64,000 nucleotides of DNA from contig NW_026516680.1 in assembly GCF_025766255.1 (NCBI RefSeq), positions 124,001-188,000 of the forward strand, in the 5' to 3' direction. Origin of the DNA: Zychaea mexicana. Lineage: Eukaryota; Mucoromycota; Mucoromycetes; Mucorales; Lichtheimiaceae. Under the pieces are notes generated by a model that ran no database searches, was not told the DNA's origin, and saw only the letters and a list, made by a program, of their open reading frames with translations. The number at the start of each line of letters is the position of its first letter. The first letter of the stretch is position 1. Shown in pieces: positions 36,001 through 49,382 of the stretch. The position numbers were made by a program, and so were the translations under genes.

Positions 36001-39000
36001 GTAGATTTTGAGTTCGAGTGGTTGTGGGCATTGTAAATAGCCGGGGGCCAACCTATGCCGTTACGTTCTTTGTCTTGAAAACTTAAAAGTTTGCGTTTGA
36101 GTGCTAGAGCATTATCGTACGGCCTATCATTGAAGACAAGAATCCGTGCCGGTATCTCTTGTGACCTTTTGATTCTGTACTCAAAGTCTTCTTGGGATTG
36201 TGTGATGCGGGCACGACCTTCGATGCCTTGATGGTTAGCAAGTTTATATGTCGATAATGGTTTAAATCTGTTCATATGACTTTTGGAAACGTGGTGCCTC
36301 CGACAACGTTTATCGAAAGGTCAATCGGCTGCATTCCGCCTTTTTAAAAAAAAAAACCGAGGCGCTTCAGAGTACATGGAACGCAGTAATTCCTGAAATC
36401 ATCAGAGCATCCCCAGCAGTTTCGCTATTTTCTAAAGCAGTCGAAATAGCATGATTAAACGCCATAAATTGACATGTGGCCTTAGCAATCTCGCTACTCG
36501 AGTTTTGTTTGAGCGACTCTGGTATCCATTTGCTTAAATGGCGTGTTTTTAGTTCTTTAGCAAAATAGAGGATCAATTAGCGTACTCATTGGGAAGCTAT
36601 CAGTATCGCTAAATAAAAATTCGACTAGTAGACTGCTAGGCAAGCTTTCAGTGGGGAAAAGCAGGTTCCATGGCGAAAAATGATTTTTAGAAAGCCTGTG
36701 CTAACTCAACCTCACTGTCACGGGAAGGTGGTGTCAAATAGATTTCGGCATATTGACTCATTCATCATCTACTACTTTAGTATGTTTTATAATATATCAA
36801 AAACATTGCTAATAATAGGGAAAAAGAAGACAAGCCCCCGTATTATGTATTTTTAATAACAGCACTTCACTAAAGGGCGATATCATGCTAAGAAGAAGGA
36901 GGCAGAAACCGCAAGAAAAGACTTGATTAGCAATAACAATGGATATGGAATTACATATACACCCAAGTTCCTGCACGCGATTGTCCTACGGCATACCAAA
37001 TAGTGGTAATCGTTATCAACGCTTCTTCTTTAAACGAGATACTTTCTTTTCTACCAAGTCGTTGCGACAGTAATGTACAACAAGTGAGGAAAGTTAAAAA
37101 AGCCCGTTTTATTAAACAAACATGATACTTACACTGCACTGAGTCTACTGTTATTGACAAAGCAGCACCAGTATTTCAATAGAAACCAATTATAGCAGCA
37201 CTTTGCTCTCTATTGCAATAGCGATGTGTGTGACTTAAACATTTACAAGAATCCTCGTAAGAGATTACGCATCCTCTTAACCCTTCGCAGTACTAGTATA
37301 TACATAAGATATCCTATAAAAATATACAACGGCTTCATCGCCCTTCTTTTCTTTTTGGCTACTGTTGACCAAGGTTTTGGCTCAAAACACAAGAAACGGA
37401 TAACTCTTGTACGTGAAGCGGATAGAAGTCCAACGGATCAATATGGAATATTTGGGATGTAAAGGATATTAACGGATCATGGATATATTATGATTTCGCA
37501 CAAACCTCTCTCCCCTACTTGAATTGTTTCATCGCCTATTATATTCTTTAGTATCGCCGTTCAGTGTTTTACTGGTATGTGCCGATTACTTTCCTATTGG
37601 TACCTTTAATCCACACATTTGTATCTGAAGATTAATTTGTAAACTGACAATAGTGTGACGTCTGTTCATTTGAGTATCTCAAGTCAATATGTCTGCTTTA
37701 GTAGGTTTTCCTCCTCCTGTAATATACAAGCCTATACTCTTTTTTCTTTGCTAAAATGATTGTTTGTTGAGCAATATGATAATACGAAGGAGGCTATGGG
37801 GTGACGATCCATGCACTTGTCCACTCCCCTGGATCGCCCAGCATAAAGTACATATATTCTTCAAGTACTTCTAAGCGATCATTTAAATGATCCATAACAT
37901 GACTTACAATATGTATAAGCAAGTCTGTGATATCTAGCTACAGACATACATAATGTACTATCAATGTATGATAAGTCTTGCAACATAATAAAAAAAGCGT
38001 TGTGTAGTACCAGAATTACTGTATTTATGACTTTTTCTCCTACACTACGGCATACGCAGGAGCGTAGGCAAGCATGTTTAGCAACTTCATTGTTACGTTT
38101 GCTTGTTTGCGTATGATGATGTAGTACACTAGCGAGATTGCATATATTAACAGTATTAGCTACTGTAATGTAAGTCTGCAGAGACAAAGGACAACATCAG
38201 CAGTATCGCCAGCATATATGCATGACTATAATGCTGATGAATATGCATGAAAAAGCATATTAGAAATCAGTAAAACATGTGTATTGTGTGTCTCTCTTAC
38301 TCTCCTTGAGCATACTTTAAAAGGAGATAAGGAAGAACAAGCTCAAGAAGTTTATCAAGTTTGGACAACGACAAACGCAAATGGCACTTTCTTTCTTCTC
38401 TAATTATCCTGTTTAGTATACTCCCTGTTTGAGATATATCCGCCGATCATCACTGATAATTCTTAACGAGTGGCCACAAAAAATCCTTTACCATGAAATA
38501 GGGGTTGAATTTTAAAAAAAAAAATTACAACAAAGAACGGGATGTAATATTCTTTAAGCCATTCTTCTATTTTGTGTGCGAGAACACACATTAATGTACT
38601 CAAGCGAGTATAGATGTAATGTATAAAGAGACGTATGAATTTTTTTCTGTAACGGCACACGTTACTGGTTATTACGTAGCACATAGTGCCACTGGTGCTA
38701 CGGTTACTGTTGCTGAGTGCCAAGCTACATAGCAATGAAATTCTCCCCTTTTCCACTCTTTTTTTTCGTGCATGACGAATTATGTATATATTTGCTGCGC
38801 ATTTATACATCATACGTCGACATTAATGATAGTAAAGATTTGCAGTAGTGCACTCTTCTTAAGCATATTTGAGGTTAAAAGAAAAGAAGTGTCGATGAGC
38901 AAATCTTTCAAGGTCTAAAGCTCTCAGAAAGGCTAAACCCCGTTTCTTGTTTGACAGTCCTTGTGCGGAAGAGAGAGTATCCTCCATTTATTTTAACTCC

Positions 39001-40302
39001 TTGTACGCCCTGGACCACGGAACACAGTGTCCGATGCAGGATGGCTAAATCATTTCGATGGATTTTTGTTTTTAGTTGTTAATCCAAGTATATCATTGTT
39101 ATAGACTGCTGGTTCGCAGCGTGACAATCAAGTGGCAGTCGGTAGTTGCCCTTGCTTCGCGTTTCAGCATGAGCGTCTTGTTCATTTTACAGACGTTTGT
39201 CAAAACTTTTATGCATGTAGGTAGATGAAAGGTTTGTATAGTGTATCATCTTGACGTTACACGATCGCTTACGCTTGTACTTTTGTAATAGTGCAGAAAT
39301 AAAAATGGTTATATCCAAGTAGAACTGACTAAAACACATATAAGCCGGGGCAAGAAACTAAACCTTATGTTGTTGCCGAAGGAAAAGAGATTCTGGCCTG
39401 ACAAATAGATGGCAGCATGTGCTTATGCCGGTGTGTACAATTAGGATATATAATCTATTAACTATTTATTAAATTCCATTATAAAAACTACATTTACTAC
39501 TTAGCGTTAAAGTGTAATGGACTCAGCTCAACAAGGCGTGTGTGTGAGTGTGCAAAAGGCGGGACTTCTATAGTTATCACAGAACGTGTTACATATCACA
39601 CAGGTCTTTCACACTCCACTTCACCCCACTCTTCGTCTCCACAGCCGTTTCATGTCCTTGCTAAGAGAAGGAAGAGATGATACACTTATTGTTCAGTATG
39701 CAACAAGGGGACCCAGGAAGTGAGTATAAAAAAAGTAGGATCACATGCCGCACCTAAGTCGGGTGGCCATTGCACTACGTGAGGGTCTAGTATAGCATTA
39801 GCAGAGAAAGTAAAGGGGAATAAAATGGAGCTGTGAAAGAAAAAAGAGAGGGGTGGGGGACGAACGGCGGAAATGTGTCCAAAAAGAAAGAAGCACCTAT
39901 CGAGATGGGCCCCGGCTCACTCACACACGCACGCATTACACTCAGTCTAGTCAGCTCTTCTCTCACCCGAACGCACTCTTCTTGTTCGGAAAGGCCTCTG
40001 CCTCCAAAGTGGCGGCGTGGATCCCGACACAATTCGTAGTTGAGAGGGAACGTGGTTACCTTAAAGAGTTCAGGACATTGTGGCACATTTGCCTGTTCGG
40101 AGACCAGTGCATGTGTGTTTGTTGTGTGTGCTGTTTAACGCTTGGCCTCGCTCGCCCTCTTGCCCACTCTCTTTCTCTCTTCTCTTCTCTCCAACAAACA
40201 CACACACAAACCCCCTTCCTCCCTTCTCTAACATCACAGAAACGCACTGTCGTGTGGTGTATACTTTCCGCCCCTTAATCCGCCTCCTCCAACGCACACA
40301 GA
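33009..40302. other. Gene-poor region of about 7 kb
   Basis: No gene could be supported. Short ORFs on both strands are interrupted and unrecognised. Minus-strand stretches at 35639-36576 (for example RSQEIPARILVFNDRPYDN) have protein-like composition and could be remains of a mobile element or a dead gene. Small GC-rich palindromes occur at about 33167-33195 and 35390-35410 (GGGGGAGCCCCC). Sequence from 39800 to 40540 is pyrimidine-rich in places and is probably the promoter and leader of the CH/GAS2 gene. Confidence 0.45.
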
Positions 40303-40328
40303 AGACGACGACGACGACGACGACGACG
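40303..40328. repeat. (GAC)n microsatellite
   Basis: About eight tandem GAC/ACG triplets in the leader region of the CH/GAS2 gene. Confidence 0.9.
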
Positions 40329-40539
40329 CCTTTTGGTTAAAAAATAAGCAAAACAGATTGGCACACACACACACCCCCGCGTACTACCTCCTCCCTTGTT
40401 TCCTTACAGCAGCAGCAGCAGCCAGCAGCACCACCACCACCACTAGCATTTTTCTTTCCGTTCTTCTTTTCTTCTTATATCCACAACAACAGATTTTTTT
40501 GCCCTTGTAATATCTACAATATACCCCCAACTTCAGCTC

Positions 40540-43500
40540 ATGACCACGGATCTTGACATCGAACCAGCAATTAATACGTCCTCTAAACTCAATGATATTT
40601 CACATACGCCATCCACAACAGCTACGCCCTTCGATCGTTCTTATACCATGACCGAACCGCCCATCACGCCGCCGTCACCGCCACTTGCCATCCCGCCAGA
40701 ATGTCGCCATCTGCGGAATAGCATGCTGATCCATTGGATCCACAACCTAAACTGTAATATATCGACCCTGTCACAACTCGCGGACGACGACACTTTATTG
40801 GCGCAGTTTGTATCTGCCCTGACAGATATTCCAGTAGCACCGCAACAAGAAAGGGATCTACGGCATAATGCACTGACGACACTGCAGAATTTTTTGGAAC
40901 TGGACTATTTGCCCACATTAAAGAAGACAACAGACAGGCACAACGACCACCATCACCACCACGACCCTCATGAGCAAGAAAACAGCATCTCATTTTTCTC
41001 TTTTGTCCTTACACAATATCAAGCACGCATCATCAATTCACTGCAAACCGATACATTCGCTTTCATGAGCTCACATGTATGTGTTTTGTTTCAACCGTGC
41101 ATTTCACACACACACACACAAACACACACACATAGATGCGCGTTTCCTTTATGGCAATCATAATAATACTTGGTCACGCGACTTCTCTCAGCGATAACTG
41201 ACTATAATGGCAACATATATTTAGATCCATCCCATCATTAGCATACCCAAACATACCGCTGCCACACCAGCTGATATCCAGCAAGTCCTGCTAACATGGG
41301 CACAAAATACGCTGGCCGACTATATCAACGCGTCAATGCTACCAACTGTCGACGACTGTAGTGACGCATGGCAGGATGGCTCGTTCTTCATGACCTTATT
41401 ACATTGCCATGAACCGGAATGCGTTCCGGATCTTTCTGAGTTTCTCTCACAAGAGCGACGGCAAGATCGAAACCGGTGGCGGGACACATTAGAGACTGCA
41501 TTTCGACGGATACACAACACATTCCACGTACCCGTGCTGCTGGATGCAAGCGTATTAGCAGATGCCATGCATGTTGACGAGGAATCCGTCTTGGCGTACT
41601 TGGTCGAGTTTATCCGGGGCGTACGGGCACGAAACCAGGTCGAAGAGGTGAGAACGAAACGACGGGAGGACATTGAACGATTCACTACGACGACGGTTTC
41701 ACCATCGTCCAGCGACAGCACGTCCAATGCACCATCCACCCAACAGCAGAAGCAGTCGGCGACTACAGTAACAGCCACCTATTCTATCCAGCATGTGAAA
41801 CTGACCAAAACAACTACCACGACGACGACGGTGAAATCAGACAGGGACGAATTTCATGCGCGTGCAAATGCGGTTCTCGAAAAGATCCTCCAGCTCCAGA
41901 ATCGGCTGGTAGCAATTATTCCGACGCGGAATTACCACGCCTCGGTCCGTGGCAGCACCTCGTCTGCAACACCTGATCTCCTCGAATCTTCGTCCGAAGC
42001 TAGCGAATGTACCACCGAAGGGCCTCGCCTCTTGCATCCCCTCCAAGCCGGAGACGAAGATCTCAGGGCGTATGAACAAAATTACAATACGTTTCAGGTG
42101 ACTTTGCAGGCGTTTCGACAAGATGAGCTTGATGGGTTTCACAGCTTGGCGCAGCAACTACTACCAGACGATGCCATCCAGCAGCGGTGCGATCAGGTCG
42201 ACCTGGCTTTCCGTGCGCTGATGGAGGACTCAGACAAAGGTGGGCATCTGCTAGCTACGTTTCAGCATGGCTATCTGTTTTCAAGACATTGTCTTGACGT
42301 GCGAAACGAGCTGGACTACGTCCAACTGAAGATGGTCAAGACCACTTCAACATCGACCGACGGCGACATCCAGCATATGGAGCTGCGCATACAAAAGGCC
42401 TTCTCCATGATTGAGAATATATCGCAAACATTTCCCGATCTTGTCAAGTCACCGGCGCTCATAGAGTATGATGGTGAAGGTGACGAAAACGAAGAGGGCG
42501 TCGACGGCAATGGCGTTGTTGCCATCCGGGATGATGACGACATGGTAGAAGCCAGCGACCGACAGAACAACAAGGACGACAAGGTGTACCGCGAGCATTT
42601 CGATGCGCTTGTAAAAAAGAATGAGCTGGTGCGAACATGGGTGGAAGAAGTTCGAGTGTGGTTCACCGAGGCTCAACGGATACGACAATGGATCGCCATA
42701 CGCATGGAGCGGCTTGAGGAGATTAGAGTGCCTGAACCCCTGAATAGCAAAGATTTACCGGCGACCCGCGAGCAGGTTGAGCAACTCAATGCGACGCACC
42801 AAGTTCTTGAAAAGGAAATCGAAACTTTCGATAAGGAGGACATGGCTCGGCTGCGTGCACATGTCAAGGCGCTGACGGGTGCAAGCCGTGCAGGCAAGGA
42901 CTTGAGTCCTGCCGACACAACAACCATCGAGATAACGCTGACGACATTGACATCGCTTGAAAAGCTAGTGCACTCGTTGCGGCAAAAAAGCAACGATCTG
43001 AACGTCCTGACCCAACGAACAGCGTGGGAAGAGGAGCTAGCGAAATGCCATGTGTGGCTGAAGAAAGCCGACAATGAGGTGGAGGAATTTATCCGTGGCA
43101 GCGCACGGTGGCATGCGGCAGAGGACGACCTGCACAGTGATGCTGATGAGACACATCATCGCGAGCAGACGATTGCTCAAGAACGGCTGAAGGAACTCGT
43201 CATCCAGCGACTGCTAATGCTCGAAAACAAACGCAACGACTTTGACCAAGGCCAGTTTACCAAGACCGTTGATGCGTTTCATGACATGGAGGACGCTTTG
43301 ACCATTGATGTTCCCGAACATTTGGAAGCAAGGCAGTCGGTATGCGAGCATGAGTTTGAAGATCTGTTCAAGAGGATTAATTTCGCACGCCAAGTTGTCG
43401 AGCAAAGACTGAAAGTCATGGACTTTTTGTATCAAGACTACCAGATCAAAAAGGACGTACAGCAACTCAAGGAGGATCTCGAGGAGGCACAGCGCACGGC

Positions 43501-46500
43501 ATTGCCGGATGACAACGACCGCGAAATGACGGGCCGTGTTCAAGAGCTACATGAACGCATCGTTCAACTTGTCACTGCTACAGCTGGTCGGATACCGTAC
43601 CCAACCCCAGGGCTTGAGGTGGACAAAGAGGAGAGCGATGCATCTAACGGTGCTACACGGGAAGTCGTCAGCGAAAAGCGCACAGAGCTTGTCGGTCTGG
43701 TCGACGAATTGGACGGCTCGCTAAATGGCCTACGCAATGTATTACAGCTACACAAGCGTGGCAAGCAGCTGCTGAACGACGCGAAACGTTTAAGCGAGTG
43801 GGCAGACGAGCGGATGAACACGCTACGCAAAGCACGAGTGGATGTCGAATCAGACACGCTGAGCATGGACGATCTGCGACGGCTACAGCGTGAGCGCGAC
43901 AACTTGCTAAAGAAGCTGGATGGTGGCAAGGAGAATGAAACTATTGACGTGCTCACAAAAATCGACTCACTGCTGGAAACTGTTGCCAAAATGGACACAG
44001 CCGTTGACCGCGAGGCATTGGAAGACGTATCACAATATCTTACCGATGCATTCGATCGATTGCATGGAATGCTTGACGAGCACGGTGCCAGTTTGGAAGC
44101 GCTGCATAAAAAGAAGGAGGATGGGAACACTTATGCCGAAAAGTTCAGTCTACTGCGAAATTTTCTCCATGAAATGCGTGGTTCCTTGCCTGGTTTGAAG
44201 CAAACGTGCGGCTTCATCACAGGTCAATCCGAAGAGCAAGATCGGCAACGCTATGAGACGTTACGGGACACCCTGGCTAAAGTGTCCGATTCTTTTCGTG
44301 AGCAGTCCAACAATCTCAATACGCTGCGGGATGATCTGAAGCATGCAGGGTCAGGGAAGAACGACGAGGTGGATGTGGATGCAGTCAAGGCCTTCTTTGA
44401 ACATGACTGGCAAGAACTTGATGGTGACATGAGCGACTTATTCGAGTTCACTGAAACTGTCGGCAAGTGGTACGATCGACAACGACGTCTCAGCATGGTT
44501 GAAAACAGCTTGTTGGTGGGCTTGAACGAAAGCATCTCTGAGCTGGCAAAGTCAGGATGGAGCAACGACGACTTGAGAGCCATTGAGCAAAAGGTTGGCC
44601 AAGCAATCAAGACACTCAATGATACTGGTGCAGAGATTGCAGATGAAGGCAGCAAAGTCAAGGAAGATCCACTGCAAACTGCAAACTACTCGCGTGCACG
44701 CGATCGACATGCTGCCTTGTTGAGCAAGGCGCAGACGGTGCAGGCCAGCCTTGACGCGCTAAAGAAGAATGCCGACAATGCCGTTGCCCTGAGCGAGTTT
44801 CTTGGCAGGGCTGATTCGTTGTCGGGACAGGTGCAAGCGTTGAAGGAAACCGTAAGTGGACGGATGGCTATTGTGGGACGCAGTCCATTTGCAGCAGGCG
44901 AGACACACGAGATCGAAAGGCTGGCCCACAGTATTCAAAAGGAAGCAGCAGCGTCTGAAGCTCAAGCGCGTGATCTGCAGCAGCAGGAACTGAAACAGTT
45001 GTGGGATGTGGCCCGTGCGCTACAAAGCCAAGGTTACGACGAAGAAACCGTGCTAGGCCCTGTCAGGCGCATTGAGGATGGACTTGAACAATTACTGGAT
45101 ACGGTCGGTCTCGAAAAGCGACAGGCGGCGTTTGTGAAAAAGACACAAGTACATGCCAAGGCGGCGCGCGACCTTCAAACGTGGATGAGCCAATGTAGTC
45201 AAGCTATATCACAGATCACAGGTGATGTGTGCATCACCGACGAAAGCGAGCTACGTGCAGACATGGAAGCACTCGAAAGCAAAATTGCCCAGATCCAGCC
45301 AATTGTGCGCGCGTTCAAAGCCATGCCGTCACGTATCCTCAATGGACGGGACCATAAGCCAGTTAACTTGCACGAGCTCAGCGTCGACCCCGAGCCAGTC
45401 AAGGACGCCATCAAGGAACGAGAAGAGATGATTTTGAGCGAATGGAAGCAGCTTGCAAACCAGCTGGATATGGCCAAGCTGGCCGTGCAAAATTCATGGC
45501 GCGACGTGGAAATTGCTCGCAAGGTCAAGGAGATCTTGACGCTGGTGGGTCATTTAAAGGACCGAGCGAACAGCATTCGTGTCAGTGGCGGCTTTTCCGA
45601 GGACATGGTCAATGCAGCAGATGGCAACGACTTTGATATGATTACCACATGCCCGCTTTCGATGATGCCCACGGAGCACGAGCTGTTTGTTGCCAAGGCA
45701 GAACTGGATGCCGCCGACCGTGATATTGAACAGCACTTGCTCACCAAGCTGACAGAGCTCGACACAATGCTCAACAACAACTCGGACAGTGAAGATATTT
45801 TCTCCGGCCAACGCACTGAGATCGCCGCAGCCGTTCGTGGACTGACGGATATCATTCGGATGAAGCGCGACGCAATTGCATCTGCTGAAAAGCTCGAAGC
45901 ATTCTTGACCGTCGTCGAAGAGCTTGAGGTGATGCTTTCGGCATTGTACGAAGTTGTGGAGCGTGCATCGCCATCATATGCCCGCGTGGTGGATGGGTTG
46001 CCAAGTCGCGCTGATTTGCAAGCCATGTTGATTGATTTGGATACGCGGCACCGGTACTACGAGCCAAAGATTAACGATCTGATGGATGAAGCCAAGGATG
46101 TTGCAAAAGACGTTATCACAGACAGACGTGTTGCTGACTGCCTAACGGATTTGAAGGACAAGTGGGCCCAATTGCAAGCACAAGCGGCATCCAAACGCGC
46201 CGATCTGCTAAACCGCATTGGTCCTCTGAGCGAGTCGTTCAATAGCCGAATGATTAAGGAAAGCCTGCTTGGCCGCAAATCAACTCTGAGCAAACGCCAG
46301 TCCATGCCATCGTTTGGAGAAAAGCCACAGCCTGTGCAGTCAACGCCGCGGCCCATGCGGACGGTTACCAAGACGCGACCACAATCTGCCATGGCACCAC
46401 GAAGACCACCTCCACTTACTGTACGAACATCGAAAGCAGCAGCGACACGGACACCGCGACCAGCAACACGGGCCACTACTGGACGTCCACCCTCGCGTGC

Positions 46501-47134
46501 TGCCAGCAAAACGCCCGAAGCTTACGTTGCGGATCCCAAGAACGATCTGGATATGGCTGTCGGTGATATTGTTAACGATTCACCGTACAAGATTCGTGTC
46601 AAGATGGTTCCTGGCGAAGTCGGTCGATACTGGTTCGGTGCCAGAAATCCGAAGCTTGCATATTGCCGCATTCTGCGAAGTCGCATGGTGATGGTTCGAG
46701 TTGGCGGCGGATGGGTCGAATTGTCTCAGTTCTTGCGTGATCACGCTCTGTTGGAGGATGGCAACTTTGTTTCCAGAGGCCAACAGCAGCAGCAACGCCC
46801 ATCAGCAGCTGCTACGATTGGCGCCAGTGCTTCTCGTAATAACAGCAATGGCTCCAGGATCCGCGAAGGCGTTTTGCAAACATCTGGAGGCGTTGTTACT
46901 ATCCGTGGTGGTGGTCGTGGTGGCAACGTTGGACGAGGTCCTCCTACGCCTGTGCGAGAATCACGCTCCACACCTTTCCAGCGTGGCATGTCGCCTGTTT
47001 CTTATGGGCATGGTATCAAAGAAGGCAACAAGTTCTTGGTCCCTGTGGATGGTGAAGGCAATCAAGTTGAAGTGCGGATGACCAAAGCCAAGAGCAAAGA
47101 TACCAAATTCATTACCCCTCGTCGCTCGCGATAA
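40540..47134 (+). CDS. Tandem-CH, rod and GAS2-domain cytoskeletal linker (spectraplakin-like)
   Basis: Probable cross-linker of actin and microtubules. Exons 40540-41076 and 41225-47134, intron 148 nt; 6447 nt, 2148 residues. A divergent first CH domain sits at about 45-175 (MLIHWIHNLN..). A clearer second CH domain lies at about 190-315 (VLLTWAQNTLADYI, DAWQDGSFFMTLLHC, DEESVLAYLVEFI). Together they would form the actin-binding pair, interrupted by a His/Asp-rich insert (HHHHHDPHEQE). Residues of about 370-1850 form a long heptad-rich rod with spectrin-repeat-like spacing. A basic Pro/Arg/Thr-rich segment follows. A GAS2-related (GAR) domain at about 1945-2030 has the YWFGARNPKLAYCRILRSR and VRVGGGWVELSQFL signatures and binds microtubules in animal relatives. 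The basic Gly/Arg tail resembles spectraplakin and GAS2 tails. The second exon is almost 6 kb without an intron. Confidence 0.88.
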
Positions 47135-48616
47135 TAGAAAAGTCGTCAACGCACCTTCTTTCTTCTTCTTTTCTTTTTGTACACCCACTCTTCTCAAATT
47201 TCTTCCATTTATTTCATCTTTCGTACATAGGCCCAATAGATGATGATTATACCAATATCTTTTTCCCCGCATTTCTTTTTCTTTGTATGGAACTGTATGT
47301 AGAGTAAAAAACATTCAAATGCAAAAATATTATACCACACTTCATCTCTTTTTCCTTTCTGTACAATGTCTGATGTTTTGTGCCGCATATATTTGCTTTG
47401 GCCTTTGATGCTGCGATTGAGGAAGGTATCAATATCAGGGATACACACAATGCGCCTAAACTGCTAATTCTACCGCAATCTTCTAGTATATCGACATCTG
47501 TAATGATAATACCGACCTGCCGGCCTACACTTGTGTGCTGCTAAACGCTAAGCCAGCAGGAAAGTAGGTTAGTTATCCTCGGCTAAGTCAAGAATTATAG
47601 CCATTGTGGTCTTAATAAAGCAAGTGCTGCTACAGTTCTTGAACGAGCACTCTTATATCAGGCGTTTATCTTTTACAAAGCTACTTCTACATAAATAACA
47701 GATATATAATCTGTGTATAGATGCAATTTAAAGCTATATCGCCCAGTTAAAACGGTATGCTTCTTTGACGTTTTAAAGGATGACTGTTTCTAAGAGGCAC
47801 TAACTCACAATGCAGTTCTCCTGCCAGAACTATAGTGGAGAAGGTAATGTAAGACTACCATAAATATATTTAAAGGACAGTGGCAAGCTGTTGCGCTAAG
47901 GAAAAGATGACGCTGACAACCTGCTCCGTCTTCTATCTTGAAAGACGATTCGTTAGAAAGAATATATGTATCCATTGGGGGTTTCAAAACTCCCGCTAGT
48001 AATTGTAAGGCGTTATAAATTGTCTATTGTGCGGCTTAACCAATTGTTCTTTCATACAATACCGCTGAACAGCTTGTTTTACCCAGGTTATTTTACAGCA
48101 GATTGAAATCGCTACTACATTTGTTACCAAACAGTGGGACTCACTTCTATCCCTCCAAAGAGGTAGATGCTATAAATTTTCCTCGAAAAGCCATCAAAGC
48201 TCTATAAAGAATAAACCCGTTATTTCCTATCTCTTTTTGGCTTACATAACAGCCAACCCTACGTTGCAATATATGATATTATTGCTATTATGCTTTAGAA
48301 ATTACGCTTAAGTAACAGACGCTCGGCACGAGTCAAGATATTACGGTAGCATTGATACTGTTGCACCATCGCTGAAAGATTTACTCGCTCTTAAAATTTC
48401 GTTGCTAATATGGATGAGAAACCCAATTCTTTGTTTGACCATGCTTCCAAGCAGAAACCATAAGTACGAGAGAACGAACTGAGCTCCGAGAAGTATCGGC
48501 GAGTTAAGACAGAGTTTCTAAGGATAACACAAGTAATTTAGTGGTAAGGATTAAGATCAATATTCTGTATAATCATCAAACGTAGCTAAGTTGCGTCACT
48601 TCCTCTCTTCCATCAG
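47135..48616. other. Intergenic, no gene seen
   Basis: 3' region of the CH/GAS2 gene, beginning with a T-rich tract (47158-47230). AT-rich, with no supported ORF, tRNA or repeat apart from the inverted repeat further right. Confidence 0.5.
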
Positions 48617-48817
48617 CATTTTGACAAGCATGTCTCTGATACAAAGGAAGCTCTAGCAGAGATTGTGAGACTACGATTGGAGTATATTGAGAGCAAGAGA
48701 ATACACCATCGGTTACAGCAAGCAGTATGCTTGAAGAAGCAATGCAAAAAAATATGTGGCAAGAAAGCAGCCGCGTACGAGCTTTTGTCTATCCATGAGT
48801 CTTCCCTTCTTGGATGA
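48617..48817 (+). pseudogene. Coding-like fragment ending in the left hairpin arm
   Basis: Open stretch of 66 residues with strongly charged helical character (KEALAEIVRLRLEYIESKR, then LKKQCKKICGKKAAAYELLS), preceded by a CATCAG that could be a splice acceptor. No family recognised and no start codon of its own. Its last about 17 codons and everything after the stop are inside the left arm of the inverted repeat. Likely the 3' end of a dead or transposon gene. Confidence 0.35.
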
Positions 48818-49033
48818 CCTTGCCAAAATAACTAGTTATTATCATACCTTTTAACGTAGAACTTCTCATTAAACGAGTGCAATGGTTTCAAATACGCTCT
48901 TCTTTCTTAGACCTTACATGATTCATCTGTTCTGCCAATATAATGACATATCTAAGATTGCGTTTGCTTCTCTTCTTTGAGTTCTTGGCCCTTTTTCAAT
49001 ATTTAATGGCACACCAAGCTCAATCCCAGAATG
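48767..49033 (+). repeat. Left arm of a long imperfect inverted repeat
   Basis: About 267 bp, from GCAGCCGCGTACGAGC to AGCTCAATCCCAGAATG. It matches the reverse complement of 49111-49382 at roughly nine in ten bases by eye, with a 77-bp spacer between the arms. It overlaps the end of a coding-like fragment. Confidence 0.9.
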
Positions 49034-49110
49034 CCAATCAATCAAACAAGTTATTTGCTTCTATGGGGACTCGGTAGAAAAATTCTCTACATAAAAGCTT
49101 GATTTATTGA

Positions 49111-49382
49111 CATTCTGGGATTGAGCTTGGTGTGCCATTAAATATCGAGAAAGGGCCATGAACTCAAAGATAAGAAGCAAATGCAAAACTTAGATATGTC
49201 ATTAATAGTGGCAGAACAGATGAATCATGTAAGGTCTAGGAAAGAACAGCGTATTTGAAACCATTGCACCCGTTTAATGATCAGCTCTACGTTAAAAGGT
49301 ATGATTATAGCTAGTTATCTTGGCAAGGCCATCCAAGAAGGGAAGACTCATGGGTAGACAAAAGCTCGTACGCGTATGCTGC
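49111..49382 (-). repeat. Right arm of the long imperfect inverted repeat
   Basis: About 272 bp, from CATTCTGGGATTGAGCTTGG to CGTACGCGTATGCTGC. Pairs with the left arm with scattered substitutions and a few 1-3 nt indels. The inner ends (the first 20 or so bases next to the spacer) match perfectly. Confidence 0.9.

Noticed and set aside
40070..40297. Short ORFs around the promoter of the CH/GAS2 gene
   Set aside because: Low-complexity CT/CA-rich leader DNA; no conserved features.
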